Source of the DNA: Acidobacteriota bacterium
GTDB taxonomy: Bacteria > Acidobacteriota > Terriglobia > Acidiferrales > UBA7541
Assembly: GCA_013289715.1 (NCBI GenBank)
Contig: JABCZJ010000011.1
Span: 120,799 to 184,798 of the forward strand
Direction: 5' to 3'
DNA length: 64,000 bases
Shown: positions 21,864 to 31,876 of the stretch, piece by piece
How the letters are laid out: each line of letters starts with the position of its first letter
Numbering within the stretch: the stretch's first letter is position 1
The notes under the pieces: generated by a model
What the model was told of the DNA's origin: nothing
What the model saw: only the letters and a program-made list of their open reading frames with translations
The model's database searches: none
Program-made: the position numbers and the translations under genes

Positions 21864-22793
21864 ATGAAGACGCTGCTGCTGGGAATCACTCTGTTCGTTT
21901 CAGCTTTATTCCCCACTTGCGCGCGGTGCGCTGCGGCAAATCCTGCATTGGAAGTCGTGGTGCTCGGCTCGGGCGGGCCACGGCCGTTCGGCAGGGGAGG
22001 GTCCAGCTTTATCGTGTTGCTCGATGGCACGCCGCGGATCCTGGTGGATGCAGGGCCGGGAGCTTTTCTGCGGATTGGAGAATTGGGCCTGGACCTGGAC
22101 AACGTCGATACGGTCTTGCTGACGCATCTGCACATTGATCACAGCGGGGATCTGGCCGCTTTCTTCAACGCGCGCGCACTCAGCGCCGACGGACCAATCG
22201 TCTATCGCATCTTTGGCCCGGACGGGGCCGGACAATTTCCCAAGACTTCGCGTTTTGTGGATTTGCTGGTCGGTCAAGGCGGCGCCTTTGAGTATCAGAA
22301 GACGTTCGGCGCGGACGAATCGTTCACGGTGCGCGACCTGCCAATCGCGCTCGATTCCCCGCGCAGCAAAATTGTGGATGAAAAGGGCTTAGTGGTGGAA
22401 GAAATTGCGACGCATCACGGCGATTGCCCGTCTGTGGCCTACCGTATTTCGTACAAAAACGCCGTCGTGGTTTTCTCCGGAGATATGGATGCGTCCGCCC
22501 TGCCGAATCTGGCGCAATTAGCGAAGTCCGCGGACCTGCTGATTTTCAATTGCGCCGTGCTGGACCCACCGGCGTCTCCTTCGCAGCTCTATGATCTGCA
22601 TACACCGCCAAAAAAAATCGGCGAAGCCGCGCGCGATAGCGGAGTAAAGAGTTTGCTGCTCAGCCATCTCGCGCCCGACGTGTTAAGCCGGGACGATGCC
22701 GTGCGTAAATCGATTCGCGCGTCCTATGCAGGGCCGGTAGCCTTCGCGAGCGACAAGTTGCGCGTCCCGGTCGGCAGGCAAGCAACAGAGTAG
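21864..22793 (+). CDS. secreted MBL-fold hydrolase (RNase Z / arylsulfatase-like)
   Basis: The product is 309 aa. A signal peptide (residues 1-24) is followed by LEVVVLGSGGPRPFGRGGSS, typical of the RNase Z/arylsulfatase-type MBL subfamily. The metal motif is VLLTHLHIDHSGDL, with later ATHHGDCPSVAYRI and FSGDM, and a final LLSHLAPDVLS. It is exported, so it is not RNase Z itself but a periplasmic relative. It is divergent from the neighbouring MBL gene. Confidence 0.82.
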   Translation: MKTLLLGITLFVSALFPTCARCAAANPALEVVVLGSGGPRPFGRGGSSFIVLLDGTPRILVDAGPGAFLRIGELGLDLDNVDTVLLTHLHIDHSGDLAAFFNARALSADGPIVYRIFGPDGAGQFPKTSRFVDLLVGQGGAFEYQKTFGADESFTVRDLPIALDSPRSKIVDEKGLVVEEIATHHGDCPSVAYRISYKNAVVVFSGDMDASALPNLAQLAKSADLLIFNCAVLDPPASPSQLYDLHTPPKKIGEAARDSGVKSLLLSHLAPDVLSRDDAVRKSIRASYAGPVAFASDKLRVPVGRQATE

Positions 22794-22976
22794 ATTAGAG
22801 CCGCCAACGCGTCTGATTTCGACCTCGCCTATCGCGCGCCAAAATCTCACCGTGTGGCCGTGAAAATGCTCTAGTGATCCACGGCGGTAAATCTACTTAG
22901 CCTTACCGCTACAAGATTTATTGTATTTGGAGACGCGCCCCGCGGCAGTACCATGGAGGCCGTCCCAACAGCAGAC

Positions 22977-22990
22977 AGGAGCTCTTTATT
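22977..22990 (+). promoter_or_regulatory. ribosome binding site deciding an ATT start
   Basis: AGGAG (22977-22981), a 6-nt spacer, and then ATT (22988-22990). No ATG or TTG in the adaptor frame lies near; the first in-frame GTG is at 23282, after the membrane segment. Confidence 0.5.
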
Positions 22991-24250
22991 GCCGAGATAA
23001 AAAACACCCCCTCATCCATCCCTGAATATCAAACTCCTCCCGTTCCGGCCGCTCCTGCATCCGCTCCGCCAGCTTCCCGGCACAAAGGCCCGCGGTTCGT
23101 TTGGTGGATCCTGGCACTGCTGGTACTAGGGATTGCGCTCTTCCTGATCTATCGCCACCACGAAGACGCCAAAAAAGCCGCGGCCGCGAAGGTTCGCCCC
23201 GCCGGCATCTCCATCACCACCACCACGGCGCAAAAAGGCGATATCGGCGTTTATCTGGACGCGATCGGCACAGTCACTCCGGTGTACACGGCTTCGATCA
23301 CCGCGCAGGTCACGGGAATAATCCTCGGCGTGCACTTTACCGAAGGCCAACGCGTCGCGACGGGCGACCCGTTGATTGACATAGACTCGCGCACCTACCG
23401 CGCCGTGCTCATGCAAGCGCAAGGCGCGCTCGAGCGGGACGAAAATCTTCTCGCCCAAGCCCAGATGGATCTGCAGCGCTACCAGGAAGCATGGGCGCGC
23501 AACGCCATCGCCAAACAAATTCTCGACGACCAGGAAAAACTGGTGCGCCAGAACGAAGGCACGGTAAAGAACGACCAAGGAACGGTTGATTTCGATCAGG
23601 TGCAGGTGGATTACTGCCACATCACCGCGCCCATCGCCGGCCGCGTAGGTCTGCGGCTGGTGGATCCCGGCAACGTGGTGCAAACCGCCGGCACGACCAC
23701 GCTCGCGGTCATCACGCAGCTCGAGCCCATCACCGTAATTTTCACGATACCGGAAGACAGTCTGGGCCCTGTGCAAGATCGCCTGCGCGCGAAGGCCAAA
23801 CTCAGCGTGGACGCCTTCGATCGCACAGCCCAAACGAAAATTGCGAGCGGCCAACTGCTGACGCTCGACAACCAGATTGACACCACCACCGGCACGGTGA
23901 AAGGGCGCGCCGTGTTCGCCAACACGAACGATGCGCTCTTCCCCAACCAGTTTGTGAACACGCGCCTGCTTGTGAATACGTTGCAGGGCGTCACGCTGGT
24001 TCCGTCGTCCGCGATTCAACAGAACGGCCAGGCATCGTTCGTGTACCTGATTCAAAACAATGTCGCGCAGATGCGCAGCGTGAAGGTGGGAGTGACGAAC
24101 GGCGGCCAAACGCAAGTTGACGGCATCAGCCCCGGAGATGTGTTAGCGAACAGCAGCTTCGATAAGTTGCAGGACAAAATTGCGGTGGTGGTTTCGAATC
24201 CGCCGCCCCCCGCCAGCACGAACGGCGCCAGCGGGAGCAGCGCTCCGTGA
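22988..24250 (+). CDS. RND efflux periplasmic adaptor (MdtA/AcrA type, HlyD family)
   Basis: About 420 aa if initiated at ATT 22988. The N-terminus is a proline-rich cytoplasmic stub followed by one transmembrane anchor (about residues 38-56, WWILALLVLGIALFLIY). Then come the barrel-sandwich segment GTVTPVYTASITAQVTG and DPLIDIDSRTYRA, a coiled-coil hairpin, and ITAPIAGRVGLRLVDPG and TIPEDSL of the barrel domain. Such adaptors link an RND pump to an outer-membrane TolC channel. Its stop overlaps the start of the next pump gene by GTGA, giving translational coupling. No TolC gene is present in the window. Confidence 0.88.
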   Translation: MAEIKNTPSSIPEYQTPPVPAAPASAPPASRHKGPRFVWWILALLVLGIALFLIYRHHEDAKKAAAAKVRPAGISITTTTAQKGDIGVYLDAIGTVTPVYTASITAQVTGIILGVHFTEGQRVATGDPLIDIDSRTYRAVLMQAQGALERDENLLAQAQMDLQRYQEAWARNAIAKQILDDQEKLVRQNEGTVKNDQGTVDFDQVQVDYCHITAPIAGRVGLRLVDPGNVVQTAGTTTLAVITQLEPITVIFTIPEDSLGPVQDRLRAKAKLSVDAFDRTAQTKIASGQLLTLDNQIDTTTGTVKGRAVFANTNDALFPNQFVNTRLLVNTLQGVTLVPSSAIQQNGQASFVYLIQNNVAQMRSVKVGVTNGGQTQVDGISPGDVLANSSFDKLQDKIAVVVSNPPPPASTNGASGSSAP

Positions 24251-27200
24251 ATCCCTCTCGTCCGTTTATTTTGCGGCCGGTGGCCACGTCTTTGTTGATG
24301 GCCGCAATCCTGCTGGTCGGCATCGTCGGCTATACGCAACTCCCCATCTCCGCGTTGCCGCAAGTGGACTATCCCACCATTCAGATCCTCACGTTTTATC
24401 CCGGAGCAAGCCCGACGGTGGTCGCAACCACAGTAACCGCGCCGCTCGAGCGTCAATTCGGCGAGCTGCAAGGCTTGAGCCAGATGACTTCCTCCAGCTC
24501 CGGCGGCACTTCAGTCATCGTCCTGCAATTCAATCTCACGTTGAGCATTGATATCGCCGAAGAGGAAGTGCAATCGGCGATCAACGCGGCGCAAAGCCTG
24601 CTGCCGTCCATCCTGCCCGCGCCACCGACCTACAGTAAGACGAATCCAGCCGACGCTCCGGTGCTGACGCTCGCGATCACCTCGAGCTCGATGCCGTTGC
24701 CGCAAGTGGAAGACCTGGTGGACACGCGCCTGGCGCCCAAAATTTCGCAGCTCAATGGCGTCGGCCTGGTAACCATCAGCGGCGGACAAAAGCCCGCAGT
24801 GCGCATTCAAGCGAACCCCACGGCGCTTTCGTCCTACGGCATCAACCTGGAAGACCTGCGTACCGCGCTGACGTCCGCCAGCGTAAATGCCGCGAAAGGA
24901 AACTTCGACGGTCCCAGGCAGGACTACCAGATTGACGCCAACGATCAGTTGGTCACCAACACCGATTACAAAAATGTCGTCGTTGCTTACCGCAACGGCG
25001 CCCCGGTGATGCTCACCGACGTTGCCGGCATCGTGAATGGCGTCGAGAACAATTCTCAGGCCGCGTGGATGAATCAGACGCCCGCGGTGATTCTGAATGT
25101 GCAACGCCAACCCGGCGCGAACACGATCAGCGTCGTGAAAAGCATCAAGGCACTGATTCCGCAGCTCGAAGCCAATCTGCCCACGGGCATTCAGGTGACG
25201 ACGCTCACCGACCTTACAACCGCGATCGAAGCGTCTGTCTCCGACGTAGAGTTCGAATTGCTTTTGACCATCGGCCTGGTGGTGCTGGTCATCTTCCTTT
25301 TCTTGCGCAGTCTCTACGCCACCATTATTCCCGCGGTGGCCGTGCCGCTCTCGCTTGTCGGTACCTTGGCGGTGATGTACCTGCTGGGTTACAGCCTGGA
25401 TAACTTGTCGCTGATGGCGCTTACGATTTCTACCGGTTTCGTCGTGGACGACGCGATCGTGATGATCGAAAACATCTCGCGCTACATCGAAGCGGGCGAT
25501 GCGCCGATGGAAGCGGCGCTCAAAGGCGCCGAGCAAATTGGATTCACCATTCTCTCGCTCACCGTCTCTCTGATCGCCGTGCTGATTCCGCTGTTATTCA
25601 TGGGCGACGTCGTTGGCCGCCTGTTCCGCGAATTTGCGGTGACGCTGGCTGTCACCATCGTGCTTTCGGCCGTGGTTTCCCTCACGCTCACACCGATGAT
25701 GAGCGCGCGAATCCTGCGGCACACGCCAGAAGACCAGCAAGGGCGCTTCTACAAAGCTTCGGAACGTGTTTTCGAGAACATGATCGCGTTTTACGGGCGC
25801 ACTCTGAAATTTGTTCTGCGCTATCAGACGATTACGCTGCTCGTCGCGGTCGGTACGCTCCTGCTCACGATCTTTCTTTACGTCATCATCCCGAAAGGAT
25901 TTTTCCCGGTGCAGGACACCGGCGTAATCCAGGGCATCTCGCAGGCGCCCGCCTCCATCAGCTCGCAAGCCATGGCCGAAAAGCAGCAGGAACTCGCCAA
26001 GGTCGTGATGGAAGACCCGGCTGTGGAAAGCATTTCTTCATTTATCGGCGCGGACGGCACGAATGTCACCACCAACAGCGGCCGTATGTCCATCAATCTG
26101 AAACCGCTGGAGCAGCGCAAGATCAGCGCGTCGAACCTGATCCGCAGGCTGAAGACGCGCCTGGACAAAGTGCAGGGAATCGAGCTGTTCATGGAGCCGG
26201 TGCAGAACATTACCGTTGATGACCGCGTGAGCCGTACGCAATACCAGTACACGCTGGAAGATTCCGACGCGAACGAACTGAACCTCTGGACCAACCGCTT
26301 CATGGACCAGCTGAAACAGCTGCCTGAACTAGAGGACCTCGCGACCGATCAGCAACCGGGAGGTCTAGCCGTGACCCTGGTCATTGACCGCATCACCGCC
26401 GGGCGATTGGGCATCGCGCCTGCAACCATTGACAACACTTTGTACGACGCGTTCGGCCAGCGGCAGATCAGCACGATGTACACGCAAGTGAATCAATACC
26501 ACGTGGTTCTGGAAAGCCAGCCGCAATTTCAGACGGATCCCAACAAGCTGAACCATATTTACATCCAGTCCAGCGCGTCGAATGGCGCCAGCGGCGCCGG
26601 AGCTTCTACTTCGTTTGCGTCATCGGGTTCGTCCTCCGCAGGTTCCAACGCGCTAACCGGTTCTGCGCTTTACACTCCCGCGGCGAACACGCTTACTCCT
26701 CCTGCAAACGCGCTCTCTCCCGCTTCCTCTTCTTCGTCGAGCAACGGCGCAAACTCCGCAGGCGCCACCAGTTCGGCCATGAGCAACGCAGTACCGCTCA
26801 GCGCCTTCTCCCATTTTGAGAACACCATGGAGCCGCTGGTGATTACGCATCAGGGCCAGTTCCCGGCCATCACCGCGTCTTTCAATCTCGCGCCGAATGC
26901 CGCGCTGGGCAACGCTATCACCGCAATCAACAAAGCACAAAAAGACATGCACATGCCCCCCAGCCTGCAAGCGGGCTTTCAAGGCACTGCGGCGTCCTTC
27001 ACGAATTCGCTTGCCAATGAACCGCTGCTGATTCTCGCCGCGCTCGTTACGGTGTACATCGTGCTCGGCGTTCTGTACGAAAGTTTCGTGCATCCCATCA
27101 CGATTTTGTCCACGCTGCCTTCTGCCGGTGTCGGCGCTTTCCTCGCCTTGATTCTCTTTCACCAGGATTTAAGCGTGGTCGCGATCATCGGCATCGTCCT

Positions 27201-27576
27201 GCTGATCGGCATCGTGAAAAAAAACGGCATCATGATGGTGGATTTCGCGCTGGAAGCAGAGCGCAAGGGCGGAAAAAGCTCCACGGACGCGATCTACGAA
27301 GCCTGCCTGCTGCGTTTCCGTCCCATTATGATGACCACCATGGCCGCGCTGCTCGCTGGCCTGCCCCTGGCGCTCGGAACGGGTTTCGGCTCCGAGTTGC
27401 GCAGACCGCTCGGCATCGCAATGGTCGGCGGGCTGTTGCTGAGCCAGGCGCTCACGCTGTACACCACGCCCGTCATCTACATCTTCTTTGACAATCTGGC
27501 GCAGCGTTTCTCGAGCAAATCGCAAAAGCAGGAAGCCGCCGGCGCGCCAGACGCAGAAGCCCCAGGCCCCGCATGA
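24247..27576 (+). CDS. RND multidrug efflux transporter (MdtB/MdtC type), with Ser-rich insertion
   Basis: The product is 1109 aa with a GTG start overlapping the adaptor stop. It is an AcrB/MdtB-like inner-membrane proton antiporter: FILRPVATSLLMAAILLVG at TM1, TM4 motif GFVVDDAIVMIENI with the paired Asp residues, VGRLFREFAVTLAVTI, and the late GIVKKNGIMMVDFALEAER and LLRFRPIMMTTMAALLAGLP. Relatives run about 1030-1040 aa. The excess is mainly a roughly 70-residue Ser/Ala/Asn-rich segment between IYIQS and VPLSAFSHF (about residues 777-848) in the second periplasmic loop. The heterodimer partner follows directly. Confidence 0.92.
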   Translation: MNPSRPFILRPVATSLLMAAILLVGIVGYTQLPISALPQVDYPTIQILTFYPGASPTVVATTVTAPLERQFGELQGLSQMTSSSSGGTSVIVLQFNLTLSIDIAEEEVQSAINAAQSLLPSILPAPPTYSKTNPADAPVLTLAITSSSMPLPQVEDLVDTRLAPKISQLNGVGLVTISGGQKPAVRIQANPTALSSYGINLEDLRTALTSASVNAAKGNFDGPRQDYQIDANDQLVTNTDYKNVVVAYRNGAPVMLTDVAGIVNGVENNSQAAWMNQTPAVILNVQRQPGANTISVVKSIKALIPQLEANLPTGIQVTTLTDLTTAIEASVSDVEFELLLTIGLVVLVIFLFLRSLYATIIPAVAVPLSLVGTLAVMYLLGYSLDNLSLMALTISTGFVVDDAIVMIENISRYIEAGDAPMEAALKGAEQIGFTILSLTVSLIAVLIPLLFMGDVVGRLFREFAVTLAVTIVLSAVVSLTLTPMMSARILRHTPEDQQGRFYKASERVFENMIAFYGRTLKFVLRYQTITLLVAVGTLLLTIFLYVIIPKGFFPVQDTGVIQGISQAPASISSQAMAEKQQELAKVVMEDPAVESISSFIGADGTNVTTNSGRMSINLKPLEQRKISASNLIRRLKTRLDKVQGIELFMEPVQNITVDDRVSRTQYQYTLEDSDANELNLWTNRFMDQLKQLPELEDLATDQQPGGLAVTLVIDRITAGRLGIAPATIDNTLYDAFGQRQISTMYTQVNQYHVVLESQPQFQTDPNKLNHIYIQSSASNGASGAGASTSFASSGSSSAGSNALTGSALYTPAANTLTPPANALSPASSSSSSNGANSAGATSSAMSNAVPLSAFSHFENTMEPLVITHQGQFPAITASFNLAPNAALGNAITAINKAQKDMHMPPSLQAGFQGTAASFTNSLANEPLLILAALVTVYIVLGVLYESFVHPITILSTLPSAGVGAFLALILFHQDLSVVAIIGIVLLIGIVKKNGIMMVDFALEAERKGGKSSTDAIYEACLLRFRPIMMTTMAALLAGLPLALGTGFGSELRRPLGIAMVGGLLLSQALTLYTTPVIYIFFDNLAQRFSSKSQKQEAAGAPDAEAPGPA

Positions 27577-30500
27577 ACATCTCCGCGCCGTTCATTCACC
27601 GGCCGGTCGCCACAACACTACTCACCCTCGCGATCGCTCTTGCCGGGGCGGTTGCATTCGAGGTGCTCCCGGTTTCGCCGCTGCCCGAAGTTGATTTTCC
27701 AACTATTTCAGTCAGTGGAGGATTGCCCGGAGGCAGCGCCGAGATCATGGCGTCCTCGGTCGCCACCCCGCTCGAGCGCCAGTTCGGCCACATCGCCGGC
27801 GTGACGGAGATGACCTCCACCAGCACGCTCGGCAGCACCTCCATCACCATTCAATTTGATCTCAGTCGCGATATCGATGGCGCGGCGCGTGACGTCGAAG
27901 CCGCCATCAATGCAGCGCGCACTTATTTGCCCGCCAACCTGCCGTCGAATCCTACCTACCGCAAAGTCAATCCGGCCGACGCGCCCATCATGATCCTCGG
28001 CCTCACCTCGGATAAGTACGGTCCCGAGAGTGTGTACGACACCGCCTCGACCGTCATTGAGCAGAAGCTCTCGCAGATACAGGGCGTGGGCCAGGTCAGC
28101 GTGGGAGGCGGCGCGCTGCCCTCGGTGCGCGTCGAGGCAAATCCCACGCAATTGGCCAGCTACGGGCTGACGCTCGCGAATTTGCAATCCGTGCTGAGCT
28201 TGCAAAATTCCGACCTGGCCAAAGGTCAAATTTCCGACGGCGTTGTGACGGCCGACATTCTCGCCAACGACCAGATCTCCAAGGCCGTGGACTACAAGCC
28301 GATCATCGTCGGTTATAAGAATGGCGCGGCTGTGCGCCTTTCCGATGTTGCGGAGGTGCTTGACTCGGTGCAAAACGTCCGCGCGGCCGGCTATTTGAAC
28401 GGCAAGCGCGCGATCACGGTGATCATCTTTCGCCAGCCCGGCGCCAATATTATCTCTACCGTGGACCGCGTGGTCACGCAACTTCCCTTTATCAAGGCAT
28501 CCATTCCGCTGGGCATTGATATCACCATGGTTCTCGACCGCACCACCACGATTCGCGCCTCGGTCGGCGACGTCGAAAGAACCCTGCTGATTTCCATCGT
28601 CCTCGTGATTCTCGTTGTCTTCGTCTTTCTGCGCAACGTCCGCGCCATATTGATTCCGGCCGTGGCTGTCCCGGTCTCGCTCATCGGCACCTGCGCGGTG
28701 ATGTATCTGTTCGGCTTCAGCATTGACAATCTTTCGCTCATGGCTCTGACCATTTCCACCGGATTCGTCGTGGATGACGCCATCGTGGTGATGGAAAACG
28801 TCGCGCGTCATCTGGAAAACGGCCTGCAGCCCTTTGCCGCGGCGCTCAAAGGCGCGGAAGAAATCGGCTTTACGGTCCTCTCCATCAGCATTTCGCTCAT
28901 CGCCGTTTTTATTCCGCTGCTGATGATGGGCGGAATCGTTGGCCGCCTTTTCCGGGAGTTCGCGATCACGCTTTCCACGGCGATCGTCGTATCCATGCTC
29001 ATCTCGCTCACTACCACGCCGATGATGTGCGCCTACCTGCTGCGAGACGAACGCCATGCAAAGCACGGCCGCATCTACAATGCCAGCGAGAAGTTCTTCG
29101 ACGGGATGCTTTCCTTGTATCGCCGGACCCTGACTTGGGTCCTGGACAATCCGGCGCTGACTCTCGTCGTGCTGTTCATCACCATCGCGCTCAACGTGGT
29201 CCTGATCATCAAAATTCCCAAGGGCTTTTTCCCGCAGCAGGATACCGGCGCGCTCTCCGGATCGGTGCGAGGGCCGCAAGATGCGTCCTTCGCAGCGATG
29301 AACACTTCCATTCAGAAAATCGGCGCCGTGATCAAAAATGATCCCGCCGTGGCGAACGTAATCGCGTTCACGGGCGGTGGTGGCGCGACCAATACTGGCT
29401 CCGCCTTCATCGCGCTGAAGCCGCTGGCGGAGCGCAAAGTCAGTGCCGCCGACATCATTAACCGCCTGCGCCCCAAGTTAAACGCCTTGCCCGTCGCTTC
29501 CGCGTTCCTGCAGGCGGTGCAGGACCTGCGCATCGGCGGCCGCTCCAGCAATGCGCTCTATCAATACACGATTCAATCGGACAACGTGCAGGAGCTTTCC
29601 AAGTGGGCGCCGATTCTTTTGGCCGCGATGCAGAAACTCCCCGGCCTTCAAGACGTCAGCTCCGACCAGCAAAATGGCGGCCTCGACGAACTGCTGAACT
29701 ACGATCGCATCACCGCCGCCAAGCTCGGCCTCACGGTGCAATCGCTCGATGCAACGCTGTACGGCGCGTTCGGCCAATCGGAAGTCTCCATCATCTACAC
29801 ACAGCTGAACCAGTACTACGTCGTGCTGGAAGTCGCCCCGCAGTATTGGCAAAGCCCCGAAAACCTGAAAGACATCTACCTTCACAGCGCCAGAGGCGGC
29901 AATATTCCATTGCTCGCCGTCGCGAAAGGCCGAGCGAACACCACACCGCTTTCCATCAATCACACCGGCCTGTTTCCTTCCGTCACCGTATCCTTTAACC
30001 TCGCGCCCAACGTGTCCATGAGCGACGCGACGCAGGCCATCAGCCAGATGCAAAAGCGGCTCGGCGCGCCTTCCACGCTGCAAGGTTTTTATGCCGGCAC
30101 GCTGGAGGCCTATCAGCAATCGCTCGGCACCGAGCCTTGGCTGATCGTGACGGCGCTGTTTGCCGTCTACATCGTTCTCGGCATCCTGTATGAAAGCCTG
30201 GTCCATCCGTTAACGATCATCTCCACTCTGCCGTCCGCCAGCGTGGGCGCGATGCTCGCACTGATGCTCTTCAAACAGGACCTGAACATCATTTCCATCA
30301 TCGGCATTGTGCTGCTGATCGGAATCGTGAAGAAGAACGCCATCATGATGATTGATTTTGCTCTGCAAGCGGAGCGCGAGGAAGGAAAGAGCACGCGCGA
30401 TGCTATTTTCGAAGCGTGCATGTTGCGCTTCCGCCCGATTCTGATGACCACGATGGCTGCGTTGTTGGGCGCTCTGCCGCTCGCGCTGGGAACCGGCACC

Positions 30501-30686
30501 GGCTACGAACTGCGCCGGCCGCTCGGCATCACCATTGTCGGGGGACTCATCCTCAGCCAGATGCTCACGCTCTACACCACTCCGGTTGTGTATCTGGAGT
30601 TCGACCGCCTGCGCCTACGCTTGCAAGGAAAGCAGCGCGACACGGTTGGGCATGGAATCAGCCCAACGCCGAGCGAAGCAGATTAG
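27573..30686 (+). CDS. RND multidrug efflux transporter (MdtC type)
   Basis: The product is 1037 aa, of normal family length, starting at an ATGA overlap with the previous gene. Motifs: FIHRPVATTLLTLAIALAG, GFVVDDAIVVMENVARHLE, GRLFREFAITLSTAIVVSM, and GIVKKNAIMMIDFALQAERE. Two adjacent MdtB/C-type genes after one adaptor resemble the MdtABC arrangement, where B and C form a mixed trimer. No insertion is present at the IYLHSARGGNIPLLAV position. Confidence 0.92.
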   Translation: MNISAPFIHRPVATTLLTLAIALAGAVAFEVLPVSPLPEVDFPTISVSGGLPGGSAEIMASSVATPLERQFGHIAGVTEMTSTSTLGSTSITIQFDLSRDIDGAARDVEAAINAARTYLPANLPSNPTYRKVNPADAPIMILGLTSDKYGPESVYDTASTVIEQKLSQIQGVGQVSVGGGALPSVRVEANPTQLASYGLTLANLQSVLSLQNSDLAKGQISDGVVTADILANDQISKAVDYKPIIVGYKNGAAVRLSDVAEVLDSVQNVRAAGYLNGKRAITVIIFRQPGANIISTVDRVVTQLPFIKASIPLGIDITMVLDRTTTIRASVGDVERTLLISIVLVILVVFVFLRNVRAILIPAVAVPVSLIGTCAVMYLFGFSIDNLSLMALTISTGFVVDDAIVVMENVARHLENGLQPFAAALKGAEEIGFTVLSISISLIAVFIPLLMMGGIVGRLFREFAITLSTAIVVSMLISLTTTPMMCAYLLRDERHAKHGRIYNASEKFFDGMLSLYRRTLTWVLDNPALTLVVLFITIALNVVLIIKIPKGFFPQQDTGALSGSVRGPQDASFAAMNTSIQKIGAVIKNDPAVANVIAFTGGGGATNTGSAFIALKPLAERKVSAADIINRLRPKLNALPVASAFLQAVQDLRIGGRSSNALYQYTIQSDNVQELSKWAPILLAAMQKLPGLQDVSSDQQNGGLDELLNYDRITAAKLGLTVQSLDATLYGAFGQSEVSIIYTQLNQYYVVLEVAPQYWQSPENLKDIYLHSARGGNIPLLAVAKGRANTTPLSINHTGLFPSVTVSFNLAPNVSMSDATQAISQMQKRLGAPSTLQGFYAGTLEAYQQSLGTEPWLIVTALFAVYIVLGILYESLVHPLTIISTLPSASVGAMLALMLFKQDLNIISIIGIVLLIGIVKKNAIMMIDFALQAEREEGKSTRDAIFEACMLRFRPILMTTMAALLGALPLALGTGTGYELRRPLGITIVGGLILSQMLTLYTTPVVYLEFDRLRLRLQGKQRDTVGHGISPTPSEAD

Positions 30687-30744
30687 TTGGCGGTATCACA
30701 GCTTGGGAATAATTCTTTCGCACGAACGCGGCTTGTTATTCCGC

Positions 30745-31119
30745 TCACCGGCGCAACGCCCATGTCGATGCTTGCGCTCGCCGTCGCAGAAGATCTTCAG
30801 CGTGGCGTGCCGCAATCAACGCGCCGTGCAATTTTCCCTCTACGCTTGCGACGAACGCCGCCAGCGACACGGTCCGCGCCCATTCGCGCAATTCGCCGAT
30901 GTTGATCGCCACCCACCCGGCCACTCCCGCGAGAATCAGCAACAGGAAACCACCGCCGATTGCCATCCCGGCGATCGCTACGGACACCGGCTCTCCGCGC
31001 TCGTCCCCGGTCGCCACCATCACGCTAACTACAAAAAACCCGAACGATCCCAGCGCCAGAATCATAGCTCCGGAAAACGTCAGCACCGCCGCGACTCTCT
31101 CACCCGATCGATGCGTCAT
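30745..31119 (-). CDS. two-TM membrane protein, hypothetical
   Basis: The product is 124 aa. Two hydrophobic helices (VLTFSGAMILALGSFGFFVVSV and AIAGMAIGGGFLLLILAGVAGWVA) are followed by a charged helical tail. No family is recognised. It is transcribed opposite to the pump operon and immediately downstream of the DUF3309-like gene (9 bp), so the two are probably one transcript. Confidence 0.6.
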   Translation of the reverse strand: MTHRSGERVAAVLTFSGAMILALGSFGFFVVSVMVATGDERGEPVSVAIAGMAIGGGFLLLILAGVAGWVAINIGELREWARTVSLAAFVASVEGKLHGALIAARHAEDLLRRRAQASTWALRR

Positions 31120-31128
31120 GCTCCCACC

Positions 31129-31281
31129 TCACAGTTTGCCCAGCACCGCCAAAATCAACAAAACCACCAACACCAGCCCCAAACCTCCGCTCGGGTAGTA
31201 ACCCCAACCCGCGCTATAAGGCCACGTGGGCAGCGCCCCCAGAATCAGCAGGACCAGAACTATCAACAGGATCGTTCGCAT
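31129..31281 (-). CDS. DUF3309-like 50-aa membrane peptide
   Basis: The product is 50 aa from ATG 31281; the longer frame start at 31335 adds an unconserved basic extension. It reads MRTILLIVLVLLILGALPTW, then PYSAGWGYYPSGGLG, then a second hydrophobic stretch. This is the compact DUF3309 pattern: two helices joined by a Gly/Tyr/Pro turn. The function is unknown. Confidence 0.75.
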   Translation of the reverse strand: MRTILLIVLVLLILGALPTWPYSAGWGYYPSGGLGLVLVVLLILAVLGKL

Positions 31282-31876
31282 CGTGTTCCTCTGTTCGGCG
31301 CATCGCCCGCGCGACAACGATTCTCGCTCTGGCAAAACGCCAATCTTCTCGTCGCGAGCTTCTTAACCGGGCGCAGTATTGCCGATTCCAAATGAGGCGG
31401 CCATCAGGGGAACACGGTATGCAGCTGCAAGCATTGCCGTAGCGTTATTCACTGTCCAGCGCCACGCGAACCGCTGGTTTCTGAGTCACGGCTCGTCTTG
31501 CGCAGCCCTATGGGCCTGTGGAAATCTTCGCCGGCTCCAAAAATTGGAATGCGCGTACAAATATTTGTATGCGCTTCCGCTCGCGGACATTCCCACCTCC
31601 GATCGGGTCTCCGTAGATGGTATCATGACAGTCACTTACCCGTAGAGCTATGTCCCTGCATCGATGGCGAGGAAATTGCCTGCGAAATGCCAGAGAGTTA
31701 GGCGCATCCCAAATGCGCTCGGATGGGTGTGTACGTCTAGTTGTCTTGAAGACGATGTTGGGCGGGTTTCCCTGTGTAATCAGCTGCGGCGGGGCTCATC
31801 GGCATCGGTGTCACAGGTGTCGTTGATTTGCAAACGCCAGCTCGATCCTGCCTCGTCTCGCGGACCAGGAGGAGCA
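31282..31876 (+). other. intergenic region before the TonB-dependent receptor
   Basis: About 595 bp without a convincing gene. The receptor frame is open back to 31664, but the protein starts at the signal peptide at 31877. The rest has no recognisable feature. Confidence 0.5.

Noticed and set aside
27708..29279. 523-codon open frame antisense to the RND gene
   Set aside because: It is a shadow of the high-GC coding frame on the other strand. The same applies to long antisense frames at 23126-24115, 24511-25536, 29478-30206, 36445-37521 and 51762-52856.
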